A stretch of 64,000 nt of DNA from Ciborinia camelliae (lineage: Eukaryota; Ascomycota; Leotiomycetes; Helotiales; Sclerotiniaceae): assembly GCA_025890175.1 (NCBI GenBank), contig JANPYM010000016.1, forward strand, positions 124,001 to 188,000, read 5' to 3'. Under the pieces are notes generated by a model. The model was not told where the DNA came from. It did not search any database and saw only the letters and a list, made by a program, of their open reading frames with translations. A program made the translations under genes and the position numbers. Each line of letters begins with the position of its first letter. Position 1 is the stretch's first letter. Positions 36,401-47,426 of the stretch are shown here, one piece after another.

Positions 36401-37980
36401 TCCCTTCTTCATACCTCCACTTCACTTCATACATACTTCATATATACCTGTAGGTACCCAATCTAATCTAATCTAATCTAATATGTGATATCAGTCATTT
36501 TCGTTCCTTTGTTTGCTTGTTTAGTCTTCTGTTATATTGCGTTGTATTTCAAAACACTCAAACGAAAACCAATCAATCAATCAATCCACGGACCTACGTT
36601 CTTTCTCATATTGCTGTTTAGATTGAGTTAGATTAGATTCGATTAGGGAGGGGAGAGCGTCTCCTTAGTTGTTACTTTTGTCAGGCACGTCACCTAGGGC
36701 ATATGGGAATGAGGTCTAGGTATGGTATTAGATAAAAGAACTATGCTGAAGAGAAAAGGGATCCTCTTCAGAAGATCACTATCTATATAGAGTGTGATCA
36801 CGTGACTAGCGACAAGGCATTCACTAGGCAGGGGCCTAGGTAGGCACGACAACTTTGACGATTTGCCTTTCTTTTTGATGATATAATGAGTTAGATATAG
36901 GTATACCTAAATATCAAGTAGATAGATATTACCTAATTATTACACCGGTAACTCCCCTTCGCGTCCCCATCCAAAAGACCCGTATCTATGACATTGACAT
37001 TGAAATTGACATCACCATCACCATCACCGCAACAGAATCCTTTTCGAGTTTCTTTTCCTCCTGATACCATCAATCCAATAGCACAACACAGCACAGCACA
37101 GCACAGCACATACAGGAGGAAGAACCCTTTCAATCCCATCCCATCCAATTCCATCCAATCCAAAAACTTTCTTTCCTTTTTTCCAAAAAAAAGGAAGAAA
37201 CACCGTGACATGACATCTACAGTATTCCCTCAATCGATTAACAAATTTCTCCTCCTCTTCCTCTTCTTCCCCCTCTTCTTCTTCTTTTATCAAGTTCCTT
37301 ATAATCGAGGTTCCAATTAGAGTCCAAATATAAAAATTCCCAAAATCATAAATCTTTTATTGTTGAACCATCCCCCCCCATCCCCAAAACACCATTTCCA
37401 CCATGTCCACCACTGTTTATTCCCCCCTCCCCTCCCCCCCATATACGAGATGATGAATTTATTCATAAAGCCCTATCTTCCAGATTCCAGAATCCCGAAT
37501 CCCGAATCCAGATCCCTACATACCTACCTACATATGAAGAAGAAGCCATAGCGGAACTTGCTACCTAGGTACCTTACCTAGGTAGGTACTGATATATGAT
37601 CTTATGTGATATGTGATTCATACTGGTTCATCATCATCATCATTAGGTAGGTATATCAAGATCCCGTCGATAAATATTCAACGCAATTAGATTTATTCAA
37701 TCAATCAATCATTCAATCAATCAATCAATCAATGATTTATGAATCTCCACCTCACACCTCGCTCGCAGATATTAGCAATCTAGAGCTCGTAAATCTCATT
37801 CATGATAAGAAAGAAACCCAGCATGATCAAAATATCAAAATATCCAGTAGAAATAAGCCATACCATGCCATGCCATGCCAAGCCAAGCCTCGCCTCCAGT
37901 TCCTAGCGAAACCCCGAGAAAACAATGCATCATACGAGCTCGTCATGAATAAAGACAACAACAAAGAACCCACGACGTCT
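33420..37980. other. Intergenic 4.5 kb region without recognised gene
   Basis: No supported gene is found. Visible features are a TA dinucleotide run at about 35823-35844, a CAATT repeat near 36255, a poly-C run near 36315, AATCT repeats near 36460, AGCACAGC repeats near 37085, AATC repeats near 37700 and several TACCTAGG motifs (around 37560). The reading frames here are short, and the long one at 37732-38451 is largely antisense to a real minus-strand gene. Confidence 0.5.
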
Positions 37981-38674
37981 CTACAAAGCCAGCACGACGA
38001 CGCCCGCAACACCCACCGCCAAACCCGCAGTGATCCTCAAACGATCCACGCCCAGGGCGCCCGCAGCTCCATTTCCCACCGTCGAAGAAGTGGCGCTCGC
38101 CGTTCCCGCCGTCGCGCTTCCGCTTCCGCTTCCGCTTCCCGTCGCCGAAGTCTTGTGAGTAGCCGTCGCCGTCGCCGTTGCGCTGGCGACCAAATCGCCA
38201 AATCCATCTTGGCTGATGATGCTCATTTCAGCTTCATAGATAGATGCGATGACGGTAGCGAGGGGCGAGGGCAACGCCGTGAGGACGGCCGTGTTGGGGG
38301 TTTTGCCGGCCAAGATGTCGGATTGGAGGGACTGTTGGAAAGCTTCGAGGGTGTTGAGAGCCGCGGTATCGGTGGCAAGGCTGGAAACCAGGGAAAGCAT
38401 GGCGGATTGTGTGGGAAGGGCAGCGAAATACGATTGAAGGTCGTCAATTAGAGCTTGGGTTTGGCTTGGGGAGAGAGTGTTAGTTTGAGTGGAGCCGGGT
38501 CAAATTCATCGGGAAATTATCAAATACTGGTAGAGTGTGTGGACAAAGAGAACAAGTCAAGACCTACGATGCAGTTGGCGTTGTTGGCTCTGGAGCTGGA
38601 GCTGGAGCTGGAGCTGGAGATGCTGAGGCAAAAGTAAAGAGCGCAGCGACGAGAAGAGAAATTGAGAAATGCAT
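37981..38674 (-). CDS. Small secreted, probably GPI-anchored protein, two exons
   Basis: This is a secreted protein of 196 residues with exons 38674-38568 and 38464-37981. The junction TAS|SQTQALIDDLQ keeps frame with GTAGGT donor and AAG acceptor. It has a signal peptide (MHFSISLLVAALFTFASA), an Ala-Pro repeat (SPAPAPAPAPEP), and a helical domain of about 90 residues with LIDDLQSYFAALPTQ, LNTLEAFQQSLQSDILAG and LPSPLATVIASIYEAE. An Ala/Thr/Ser/Gly-rich linker and a hydrophobic tail (LRITAGLAVGVAGVVVLAL) follow, consistent with GPI attachment. The layout resembles HsbA-like and other small fungal surface proteins, but I do not recognise the exact family. The Ala-Pro repeat is encoded by a GGAGCT hexamer run at about 38587-38612. 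Confidence 0.75.
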
Positions 38675-39467
38675 CTTGTCAATATCAGAAAGAGTAGTGT
38701 TGATTTGATTACACGTGAGATTCAAAGAAAGAGTATTGAGTTATGATGATTGAGTTATTATATCATAAGTAAGTGTTAGGAACGAAATTCAAGATTAGAA
38801 TAAATAGGTGAGGTTAAAATATTTAACGAAAGTGAATGTGATGTTATATCACCACAATGGAAAGACAATATGGGTGCCTAGCACCTGTAGCCTCCAGCTA
38901 TAGCTATTGATACTTTAGTTTCGCTTCAAACGGCTAAAAATCAATAATATAAGCAATACCTACCTAATAGGTACCTACTATAGGTGTAGGTAATCAATTA
39001 GTTTGTCAGAGCTAACTTGGAAGAGTAAGAGTATTTTGTTTTATAAAATCAAGAAGAAACTGATTGGCTACCTTGTTAAATTTGGACCTTGATTCTTAGG
39101 GGCAGCAAAGCTGATTTTTATTAATGAGAATTAATCATTTGATGGTTTTCTTGTAGGATTATCCCGTAGTAAGCGGCCCAGAAAATCTAGATCGAATAAA
39201 GTGATGGTGGGATAAGATCCACTACACACCGAATGTCTTACTTCATTTCATTCACTCAGCCGCAATTTCACTTTGGATCCCTTTTTGTGTTTCCCAAACT
39301 TCAAAAACACAGGTCAGGTCACTCAAAGGACCCCAACATCCATAACTTGGAACTCGCGGAGCTATGTTCGAAGCTGGGTGTTGGCGGTCAATTGGCCTAA
39401 CAGAAGTGATAATTTTACTCATGTAACTTCTCGAGTTTCTTTAGCCGGTCAAAGTGATTGACCGACT
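38675..39467. other. Intergenic region
   Basis: This interval holds the promoter of the small secreted protein (minus strand) and the 3' flank of the methylesterase gene. A TACCTACCTAATAGGTACCT-type motif lies near 38960. No gene is seen. Confidence 0.5.
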
Positions 39468-40794
39468 TCATACTTTCTTACCAGCCTTAAGGAGATCTGA
39501 CACTTTAGGTGGTAGTACTAAGGCACTCCGGTCGTTTCTTGAATAGAAATCTACCATCACCATGGCTGTCTTCTCAGGAAGGTCTTCATGAACAAAATGT
39601 CCTGCTTCAGTGAAAACTTGCAACGCATACTTTCCTGTTGGTTGTCAGCTTAACCTTATTACTTTGAGACATCCCATAGATAGATAATAGTTCTTACCTT
39701 GCATTTGTCCGATTGTTAACTCTTTATCAAGTCTGTCCGTCCCCGCAAGCAGTAATAGCTTTCCGCCTCTGGCCTCGAGGAACTTTTTGCTAAGTCCAAC
39801 AAACCAACCTTCCCAAAATGGTTGAGTGGCCGCCAAATTTGTGCGCCACGTCCACGCTCGTGATCCATCGACTCCTTCGTTGTGTTTCAGTAAAGCAGGC
39901 ACACTTGTCCGCGCTGATATTGAGTTTCGTATCGTTCTTGATCTCATGTGCCATTCAATGCCGGATTGCAGAGAAGGGAAACCTAGTGGTCGAGTGGACA
40001 AGTAAGTTTGCATGCTCTGTAGGGCATCCATGGCAGAACCCTCAACTACATCAAGAACTGCGTAGCCAAGGACCGAGTTTCCTAGTTTTCCGGTCTTTGC
40101 AACATCTGTAACAACTGCACCGCCAAGAGAATGGCCAATGAGTACAAGAGGCGGAAGTTCTTTCCAACCCATTTTATCTTTTGTAGCTTCAATCACATAT
40201 AATAGGTCTGAACTTAATGTTTCCAGACTAAGGTCAAGGAGTTCAGCCGCTGGGGAGATACTTGTAGAGCCATGGCCTCGAGCATCGAGCGATAGCACAC
40301 CGGCAGAAGGCAGTTTTTTTCGAATCTCCGATGTTAAAACAGCGAAAGAGAGGCCAGATGATCCTGCTCCATGATGTGTAACAAATAAGGGTCCAGATCC
40401 AACAGGAGATGTAAGGTAAGCATGGTACATTATGGTCTCCGCCTCCGTCTTATGTTCCAGAAACAGTTCTCGCTCGAAAAACGTTGTCCACGGTATTTGA
40501 TCCATTGTTCGTTTGTTGGGGACACTGATGGGATCAAAGATATCAGCTTGGCACACAAAAATAGCTAAAAGCAAGAACAAACCCTTGCGGTCGAGCAAAC
40601 AATTTTCGATTTGAGGATGGTATGATAGTACTAGTAGATGAAGCTGAGGATGCTGAGGAAGAGTCATCATCTATTGGCAGATCCGGTAGTTCACCAGGAG
40701 TATCAACCTCTTCCTCCTCATCAGCCTCGTTGAACCCTGGAGGAGAGAGCTTTGGTACTTTGGGTTTAATAAAGGAGCGCTGTAAATCGCTCAT
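39468..40794 (-). CDS. PPE1: Protein phosphatase methylesterase 1, three exons
   Basis: This is the PME-1/Ppe1 serine esterase that removes the C-terminal methyl ester from the catalytic subunit of PP2A-type phosphatases in cytosol and nucleus. Exons are 40794-40583, 40524-39698 and 39634-39468, giving 401 residues. The N-terminus has SFIKPKVPKLSPPGF followed by an acidic, Ser-rich insert. The alpha/beta hydrolase core shows PLFVTHHGAGSSGLSFAVL, LDARGHGST, and the nucleophile elbow LIGHSLGGAV with Ser near residue 203. It continues with LDVVEGSAMDAL, LLLLAGTDRLD and the catalytic His in EAGHFVHEDLPEKTA. Length and motifs match the family, and the last exon restores the conserved C-terminal block. 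Both introns are under 70 bp. Confidence 0.94.
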
Positions 40795-41892
40795 CTTAAA
40801 AATTTAAGGAAATAGTTAATTCTGTAGTATTCAGTGGAATTCCGAGGTAGAACTCTTCGCAAATAAATGGCAGATTTATTTGATCGACTAACAAAACCTT
40901 ATCAAAGAAAGCTCGAAGATGTGCATCGAAGCTCACCTGGGCAAGAGGGGTTGAGAAATAGCAGCTTCTCATAAGTGTACTGTAGACTGATGGTATGTCA
41001 TTAGCCACAGAAAGGCACAGCACAGCACAGCACAGCCATACAGATAAGATAAGGATTTTTGATTAGTCATCAAGTCCCAATGATCGACAAATACCTACCT
41101 GGGAAATCTATCAATTCAATCATCCACATCTTATGATTTCATTCATACCTAGTATGCATTATTCAATACTCAAACTCGAGTGCCTACTAGGTACCTAGCT
41201 ACCTAGGTATGTGAAATACTGAAAAGTCACGCTATCATCTAATCGAAAACCATCGCAAAGTTAATTACTGGCACATTCAGTGGCAACTAATTTGCGCTGT
41301 TGCTGTTGCTCTTGCTAAGGGTCGTACAATTCATTCATACAAAGAACCTTGATATGATATGAGTGAATGAATGTCTAGTAGGTAAGGTAGGGTAGGTAAG
41401 GTAGGTGTACATGGTATGAGCACTGGTTAACCTTACATAAAAAGCGACGTCATCGGTTCTCTCCTCTCCTCTCCCCTCCCCCAAACAGCTTCACCCAACC
41501 TCCTCCTCCAGTCCTCCAGCCCCAAACGACATACGTGAAGAATAACAAATAACACAAAAACATCACAAGCTAGCTAGCTATTTCAACATGATTAGTACGA
41601 CGCCAGATCTATTTAGTCCAGATCAACAAAAAGAACTTCTTTCCCTGCTTGTCCATTAGTTTTATTTACTCTTAACCTATAGTGTTTCAACATTATTGGT
41701 GCTCAGGTATTCATGGTGACGGATCTCCCTTTCAATCTATTTTCATTTCATATTTTCCTAGGAAATTCGAAATTCGAAGTTCGCATCTCTCATCTCCTCA
41801 TATCAGTCTTCCCATCTCTTCACTCACGATAGAGCATATCGTTATTGTCACAGAAGTCTCTCCATAATTAGGAGAGCTTCAACAAAGTTAAT
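40795..41892. other. Divergent promoter region, PPE1 and DUF2434-like gene
   Basis: A 1.1 kb spacer lies between two start codons pointing away from each other. It carries an ACAGCACAGC repeat near 41017, a TACCTAGGTA cluster near 41190-41210, a GGTAAGGTAG repeat near 41380 and a CT-rich tract at about 41459-41480. The leader of the plus-strand gene may start in the CT-rich tract, which is inference. Confidence 0.5.
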
Positions 41893-43649
41893 ATGGTTTC
41901 CCTATGGGGTTCCAAGAAGAATGGCGACCATAATGAAGCTCCCGGAAGTGTTCATTCTCGTGCCCATTCTCAAAATGGTGATTCGAGTGAACATGTAGCT
42001 TCTGAACAAACACCTCCTCAACCTCGTTATTCTCATGAAGCCGACGAACGTACTCGTCTAATTCCACCAAGTCATAATGGTTTCTTGAGTCCCGATGATC
42101 CAGCTGTAAGCTCTCCTTCTCATCATATTTGTTCTGCCACCAATCTTGCAATTTCCATTGCTGGGCGGATATATCCTAGACTCATGCTGATAATATATAC
42201 GCATAGGTGTCTCCATATAACCTATGGAGTGTGCGATTCCTACGATACTTCACGGTTTTATTCGCCGTCATCACCTTTTTGTGGTGGGCATTACTCCTGG
42301 TGTCTATCTTCGTCTCCCCACCCGGAATGCACTCGAGGGGCTCTGGCTTCTTCGACTTCTCATATACCACCTTGACCCTCGGCCTTTTACTCATCGTACT
42401 TCTCTTCTTCTCAACACCATCCAAAGCGGCACAAATAACATGTCTCGTCATTGCCGTGATTCTACTAGTTGACATGATATTGATTGTCGCTGTCCCACGT
42501 CTACGTGTGGAGGAGGGCTGGGTTGGAATCGCAAGTGTTGTATGGTCTCTGCTCATGGCTATGTGGACGATTGTCACGGATCGAGTCGTAGCAGCTGGCA
42601 AAGTGGAAGAGGAGGAGCGTTTGACTGGTCGCGCAGAGAATCGCCGAACACTTAGAGAATGGTGTTCTGTCTTAACCACTGCAATTATTTTAATAATTCT
42701 AGCAATCGTCGCCATTCTCTTATCGGCGACATTGATCTTAAGGTCTCGCGACGCTTCCCTTGCGCCACCAGGAGAACGATACTACGTTGATGGTGATAAA
42801 TACCAAATACATGTTTTTTGCGAAGGCAACCTCACTGATGTGAATGGCAAAAAGAACCCAACAGTACTATTTGAAGCTGGTGAAGGACCTTTTGAACATG
42901 GCATGCTCCAGATTGCAACAAATGCTTTCGCCAATCGAAGCATCAGCCGATATTGTTATTCTGATCGACCTGGAATTGCATGGTCCGATAATGCTCCATC
43001 TCCATTCTCAGCCGGTATGGCAGCGGACGTACTCTCAGAAGCTCTAGCTCGTGCAGGAGAAGAAGGCCCCTGGGTTCTTGCCAGTGCAGGAGTAGGCAGC
43101 ATCTACAGCCGAATATTTTCTTCCCGACACGGTCGTGAAATCGCAGGTCTTCTGCTCATTGATCCTCTCCACGAAGACCTTCTTCACCGTCTCGGTAGAC
43201 CACAAAGAGGTTTTGTCCTCTGGGGTCGCGGTATCATCTCACCCCTCGGTTTAGATCGAACATTCGGCGCCATTTTCAAGGGCCGCACACGTGAAGATCG
43301 AGTCTTTGGGCGTTCAGCTTATCAGGGTGGAAAGTACCTCAAAGCCAAACTTCAAGAATCCCTCGTCGCCAATTCCTTGACGAAAAATGAGGTTAGTAGC
43401 GCGAGGAATATACAATTTGATACGACGCCGCTTGCTCTGATTAGTTCCGGTATCGAGGTTAGGAGGAGTGATGAGTGGAAGAGGAAACAGGAAGATCTGA
43501 GTCGTTTGACGAATAATTTGAAAAGTTGGGATGTGGTCAATAAGGCTCCTTCGGAGGTGTGGAGGACCCTTGAGGGAAGAGATATTATTGAGAAGAGGTT
43601 GAAGGAGTTGGTGCAAGGAGCGGAGGATTTTGATATGTTGGAAGAGTGA
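41893..43649 (+). CDS. DUF2434-like fungal membrane protein with hydrolase-like domain, two exons
   Basis: This is a fungal integral membrane protein of 551 residues. Exons are 41893-42105 and 42207-43649, joined as DDPA|VSPYNLWSVRF. Residues 1-75 are polar and probably cytosolic. About five membrane segments follow between residues 80 and 245, for example YFTVLFAVITFLWWALLLV, LGLLLIVLLFF, CLVIAVILLVDMILIVAV and IILIILAIVAILLSATLIL. The rest resembles an alpha/beta hydrolase: TVLFEAGEGPFEHGM, YCYSDRPGIAWSDNAP, VLASAGVGSIYSRIF and GLLLIDPLHEDLL. At the nucleophile elbow the usual GxSxGG is replaced by a sequence where alignment to the following IYSR block puts Gly366 at the nucleophile position, so catalysis is doubtful. 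The family name is from memory of fungal DUF2434 proteins; cellular location is not certain. Confidence 0.8.
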
Positions 43650-45699
43650 GGAAGAATTGATATTGAGATGTGGGGAAGTGTGTGTGAGCAATGGGGATTT
43701 CGGAGAGCTTATAAGCGTGGATTTGGATATGGATATGGATATGGATGAAGCATTTATTTTTTTGGTTGATTGTTGATTGTTGATGGATGATGAATTGAAT
43801 GATTGGGGGTGTGATTCTGAACATGTTACGCTTGCATTTTATGCATTTTCTGCATTTTAGTTTGGTGCTGGATAGGTAGCCGGATGGCAGGCGGGATGGA
43901 TCTTTTTTTTTTCATAGTTATCATATCAATTTTATTTACCGTGACGAGATCAAGAGCGAGGAGCTTACCTTACCTTACTTCCATTGTTTACGTTTACCTT
44001 TACCTTTATCTTGCCTTGCCTCGTTTGATAAGTAGATAGGTAGGTAGGTAGGGAGGGAGGGAGGCTAGCTTGAGTGATGACTCGGAGGCAATAAAAACGT
44101 TTTAGATGGAAGAATGTGGATGGATTTTCTTGAACCGGCAATCATGATATATACGTAGGTAGGTAGGTAGGTAAGGTACTTATGCTTCTATGTACTATGT
44201 ACCTACCTACTTAGAGATAGGGTTTCCTACCTAGTACCTTCATAGTTCGGACTGCATACAGTTTAACCATAAATATCTAAATACCTAAGTAGGTAGTTAC
44301 TACCTAGTTATACAACTTCTTGATTCGATTGAGGATATCTATTTATTTTATATCATGATCCTATTACTTGTACTTGTACTTGGAACCTTGGATGGTTTTC
44401 AATTTTTCATATATTGAATCGTATTGGTAATCTACCTCAGGCTTGAGTATAGATTGAAAATTTATATTGGTATCTGATCTGATCTGATCTGATCTGATCT
44501 GCAGGAGTCTGGGCCTTTATCCACTGGAGACTATTGATTTATTAGATACTCTACTCTACTCTACTCTACCATCCTTCTGCTTCTGCTTCTGTTTCTATTT
44601 CTGTTTCTGCTTCTGCTTCTGTTTCTGCTTTTGCTTCTGCTTCTGCTTCTGTTTCTGTTTCTGCTTCTGCTTCTATATACCCCCCCATCACCGAACAAAA
44701 AAGAAGCGATGAAGTGATGATTATTAAATTATAACACACTTGTGGATTCTGGCGTCCCGGCCCGTCGAATATCATATCATCTGCACCTACACCTATGATC
44801 TCCAGCTCGTCTAGCCCAGGCCAGCCCAACCTATATATATTCACTTAAACCCCTTCATCTTATCTTATCTATCCAATTCACTTCACTTCACTTCACCTGG
44901 GCAATTCACTTAAACCACCTTCACCTGGGCATCCAATCCCATCCCTCGAAAGATACCATTCCGAACCATTCCAGTTCACTCATATATAAACAAAAGCCCA
45001 GTCCAGGCGGCCCACCAATAAAGTTCCCTCCTCCTCCTCCCTCCTCCCATCCTCCCCCCTTCCCTCCTCCTCCCATCCTCCCTCCCCACTCCCAACTCCC
45101 AACTCCCACCTCCACAAAAGTCCTCTCAATATTCCTCTCTCTTCCCCCAAAACATACCTATTGTACCTATCAACTAACTTTCCCACTAGGAAACCACCTG
45201 CATGCTCCACAGATAGATATTAACGCGTTTGACGTATTGTAAATTTTGAAATTAGGGCACGGATGAGAAGAAGTAAAAAGTAAAAAGTAAAAAGGTTAGG
45301 GGCGGGATAGATGGTAGAGATAGACATGCAATAATGAATGGAATAACTACCTAGTATATTCCCAGATCCTTTGCTCGGATGAATAGGTACCTATCAAGGA
45401 TGAATAGGTACTGCGTAGGTACCTACGGAGGTACTTGTGCAAGCTCATATTAATCTTTATCTATTCATATCGTCTAAACTATCTACCTAGTAGGTTTGAA
45501 AAGGTAGGTCATGATACATACGCTATCCATACTATAGCTACCAACAACCTACCTAATATCATTTCCGCTTTTGCGTTTTGTAGCAACCTTAACGCCAATA
45601 CCTCCTGCTTGCTATGCATACCTACATACCTACATATATCAACCCAATCCATGCATCTTTCGGCCCCCGAAAGTCTGTTTCGGTTAGAGAACAATCAGA
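43650..45699. other. Intergenic region with microsatellites
   Basis: No gene is seen. Notable content includes GGTAGGTA clusters at about 44038-44055 and 44155-44175, a GATCT repeat near 44470-44500, a hexamer CTTCTG/TTTCTG array at about 44576-44676, CTTCA repeats near 44880, a CCTCC-rich tract at about 45020-45110, and TAGGTACCT motifs near 45385-45430. Confidence 0.55.
44576..44676. repeat. Hexamer microsatellite CTTCTG/TTTCTG
   Basis: A run of 6-bp units alternating between GCTTCT and GTTTCT forms extends for about 100 bp. On the minus strand it reads as a Glu-Ala/Glu-Thr repeat, which creates a spurious frame. Confidence 0.85.
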
Positions 45700-47024
45700 T
45701 CAAGAACCGCCTAAAATATTGGATATTCTCAAAGATAAGTCGAGGATAGTGAGATGTTCGTCTGCACCATCCACGAGCCGTTTGTCTGCTTCTGAAAACA
45801 GAGCCACGATTTTGTTTTTGTGGGAGTCGACGATGGATTCGGAGTTGATGATGGTTTGGTAAAGCTGTGGTTAAGTTTGTTAGCTTCCAGATTGCGGTGG
45901 GAATGTGAGGGCAAGGGAAAAAACTTACTTGTGAGACAATCTGTGTGCCACTCCATCCATCCGCTACCATATCCACAACTACTTTCGATACAGCATCATA
46001 TACAACCCCTCTGGACTTTGGTCGCATGGCCTTGACCAACTTCTCAATCGTATGATCCGGTATAATTCCCGCAATATCCTCCACACTGCTCACCGTAACC
46101 ATCTTTCCATCCACATCCATTTTATCCCCATCATCCTCCTCGTCCCTAAGATTAACCGCTCCCACCAACCTCGCCGCACTCTGCAAATATGTAATCGCCT
46201 TTCTCAAATCCCCCTCACTGCACTTAATCAGCGCTTCCACCGCCCCATCCTCCAACCTAACCCCCTCCTTATCCGCAATCTGCTTCACCCTCACCACTGC
46301 ATTCCCCGTATCTAAGCTCTTGAACCGGAACTTACTACACCTACTCGCGAGCGGATCAATAATCCTCGTCACATAATTGCAAATCAGACAAAATCTCGTA
46401 ATCCTACTATACGTCTCCATCGTTCTCCTCAACGCACTCTGCGCGTCCTGCGTCATACTATCCGCCTCATCCAGTATAATAATTTTGTAAGGAGGACAAG
46501 GGTATTTTTCACGGTAGGCCGGAGAAGGATTGGAAAGTTGCATGCGAGCGAAATCTTTGACCTTTTCGCGGACGATGGAGATGCCTCGTTCGTCCGAGGC
46601 GTTGAGTTCGAGGACACGGGATTTGATGAGTTCAGGGCCGTAGAGCTCTTTGGCGAGTGCAAGGACAGTGGAAGTTTTTCCTGTACCGGGGGGGCCGTAG
46701 AAGAGCATATGGGGGAGCTGAGATGGAGGATGTTAGAGGGGGATGTAGAAGGGGAGCGGGAGAGCTAACATTGGAGGATTGGAGTGTGCGTTGTAGAACG
46801 GTGATGGTATGGTCTTGGGCTGTGACATCTCCTAAACCTTTTGGACGACTGCAAAACTATTAGTAAAGCCATCTAATCGAGAGGTTATATTCAAGACAAA
46901 TAACTGACTATTTTTCCACCCATGGTTGCATCCGAGTATTTTCCTTGGGCTTATCTTTCGTGTTTGTGGTGCCATTTGAAGCAGCTTCCGCCTTGCGAGC
47001 TTTGATATCAAAGAAGCTAGCCAT
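45700..47024 (-). CDS. RFC2: Replication factor C subunit 2 (human RFC4 orthologue), four exons
   Basis: This is a small AAA+ subunit of the RFC clamp loader that opens and loads PCNA at primer-template junctions; in fungi it is also part of the Rad24, Ctf18 and Elg1 loaders. Exons are 47024-46909, 46848-46770, 46717-45929 and 45864-45700, giving 382 residues. Visible are [37 protein letters not shown] (Walker A near residues 73-80), [18 protein letters not shown] and [11 protein letters not shown] (Walker B). Also present are LRRTMETYS, the SRC motif in [30 protein letters not shown], and the C-terminal collar ending in LGGS. An acidic insert ([15 protein letters not shown]) sits between sensor and collar regions. 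The GISIVREKV and EKYPCPPYK pattern matches yeast Rfc2 more than Rfc4. Confidence 0.94.
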
Positions 47025-47426
47025 CGTGAAGAAAATCCGAATGTCTCTTGAGTTTTATAATTGCAAAAAAGTTTGGACTTCAGAAATTGTTTGCAAGAAA
47101 CGTTCTGGGAGACGCGTCGTGATTTTCCACTCTACGCGACAAGGTCCTTAGCGCGAGGCTGAAATGGCTAGAAATATCAGGCTATTGCCTTGACTACCTA
47201 GGTTATCACATACCACCTACATTGGAAATATAATTAGAATTACTAGCTAGTTATATTACCTAGATGTTTTCAGAAGATTATGGTATTTAATTTGATATCT
47301 GGTAAAAAAAGACTTGAAAGAGCTCTCATCCATAATGCACCATGCCGTATATTTGATCATTATTTGATTCAGATGAACATAATTCCAAGAATCCCAACCA
47401 ATAGACCTGGATATGCTATGTTGTAA
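47025..47426. other. Intergenic region between RFC2 and the coiled-coil gene
   Basis: About 400 bp containing the RFC2 promoter and the 3' flank of the next minus-strand gene. A GGTTATC/CTAGGT motif occurs near 47200. Nothing else is seen. Confidence 0.5.

Noticed and set aside
37732..38451. 239-codon plus-strand frame, Arg/Ser-rich
   Set aside because: It lies antisense to the secreted-protein gene at 37981-38674 and its Arg/Ser richness is the reverse complement of an Ala/Thr/Ser linker.
44566..44844. 92-codon minus-strand frame with Glu-Ala repeat tail
   Set aside because: It is a translation of the CTTCTG hexamer microsatellite.
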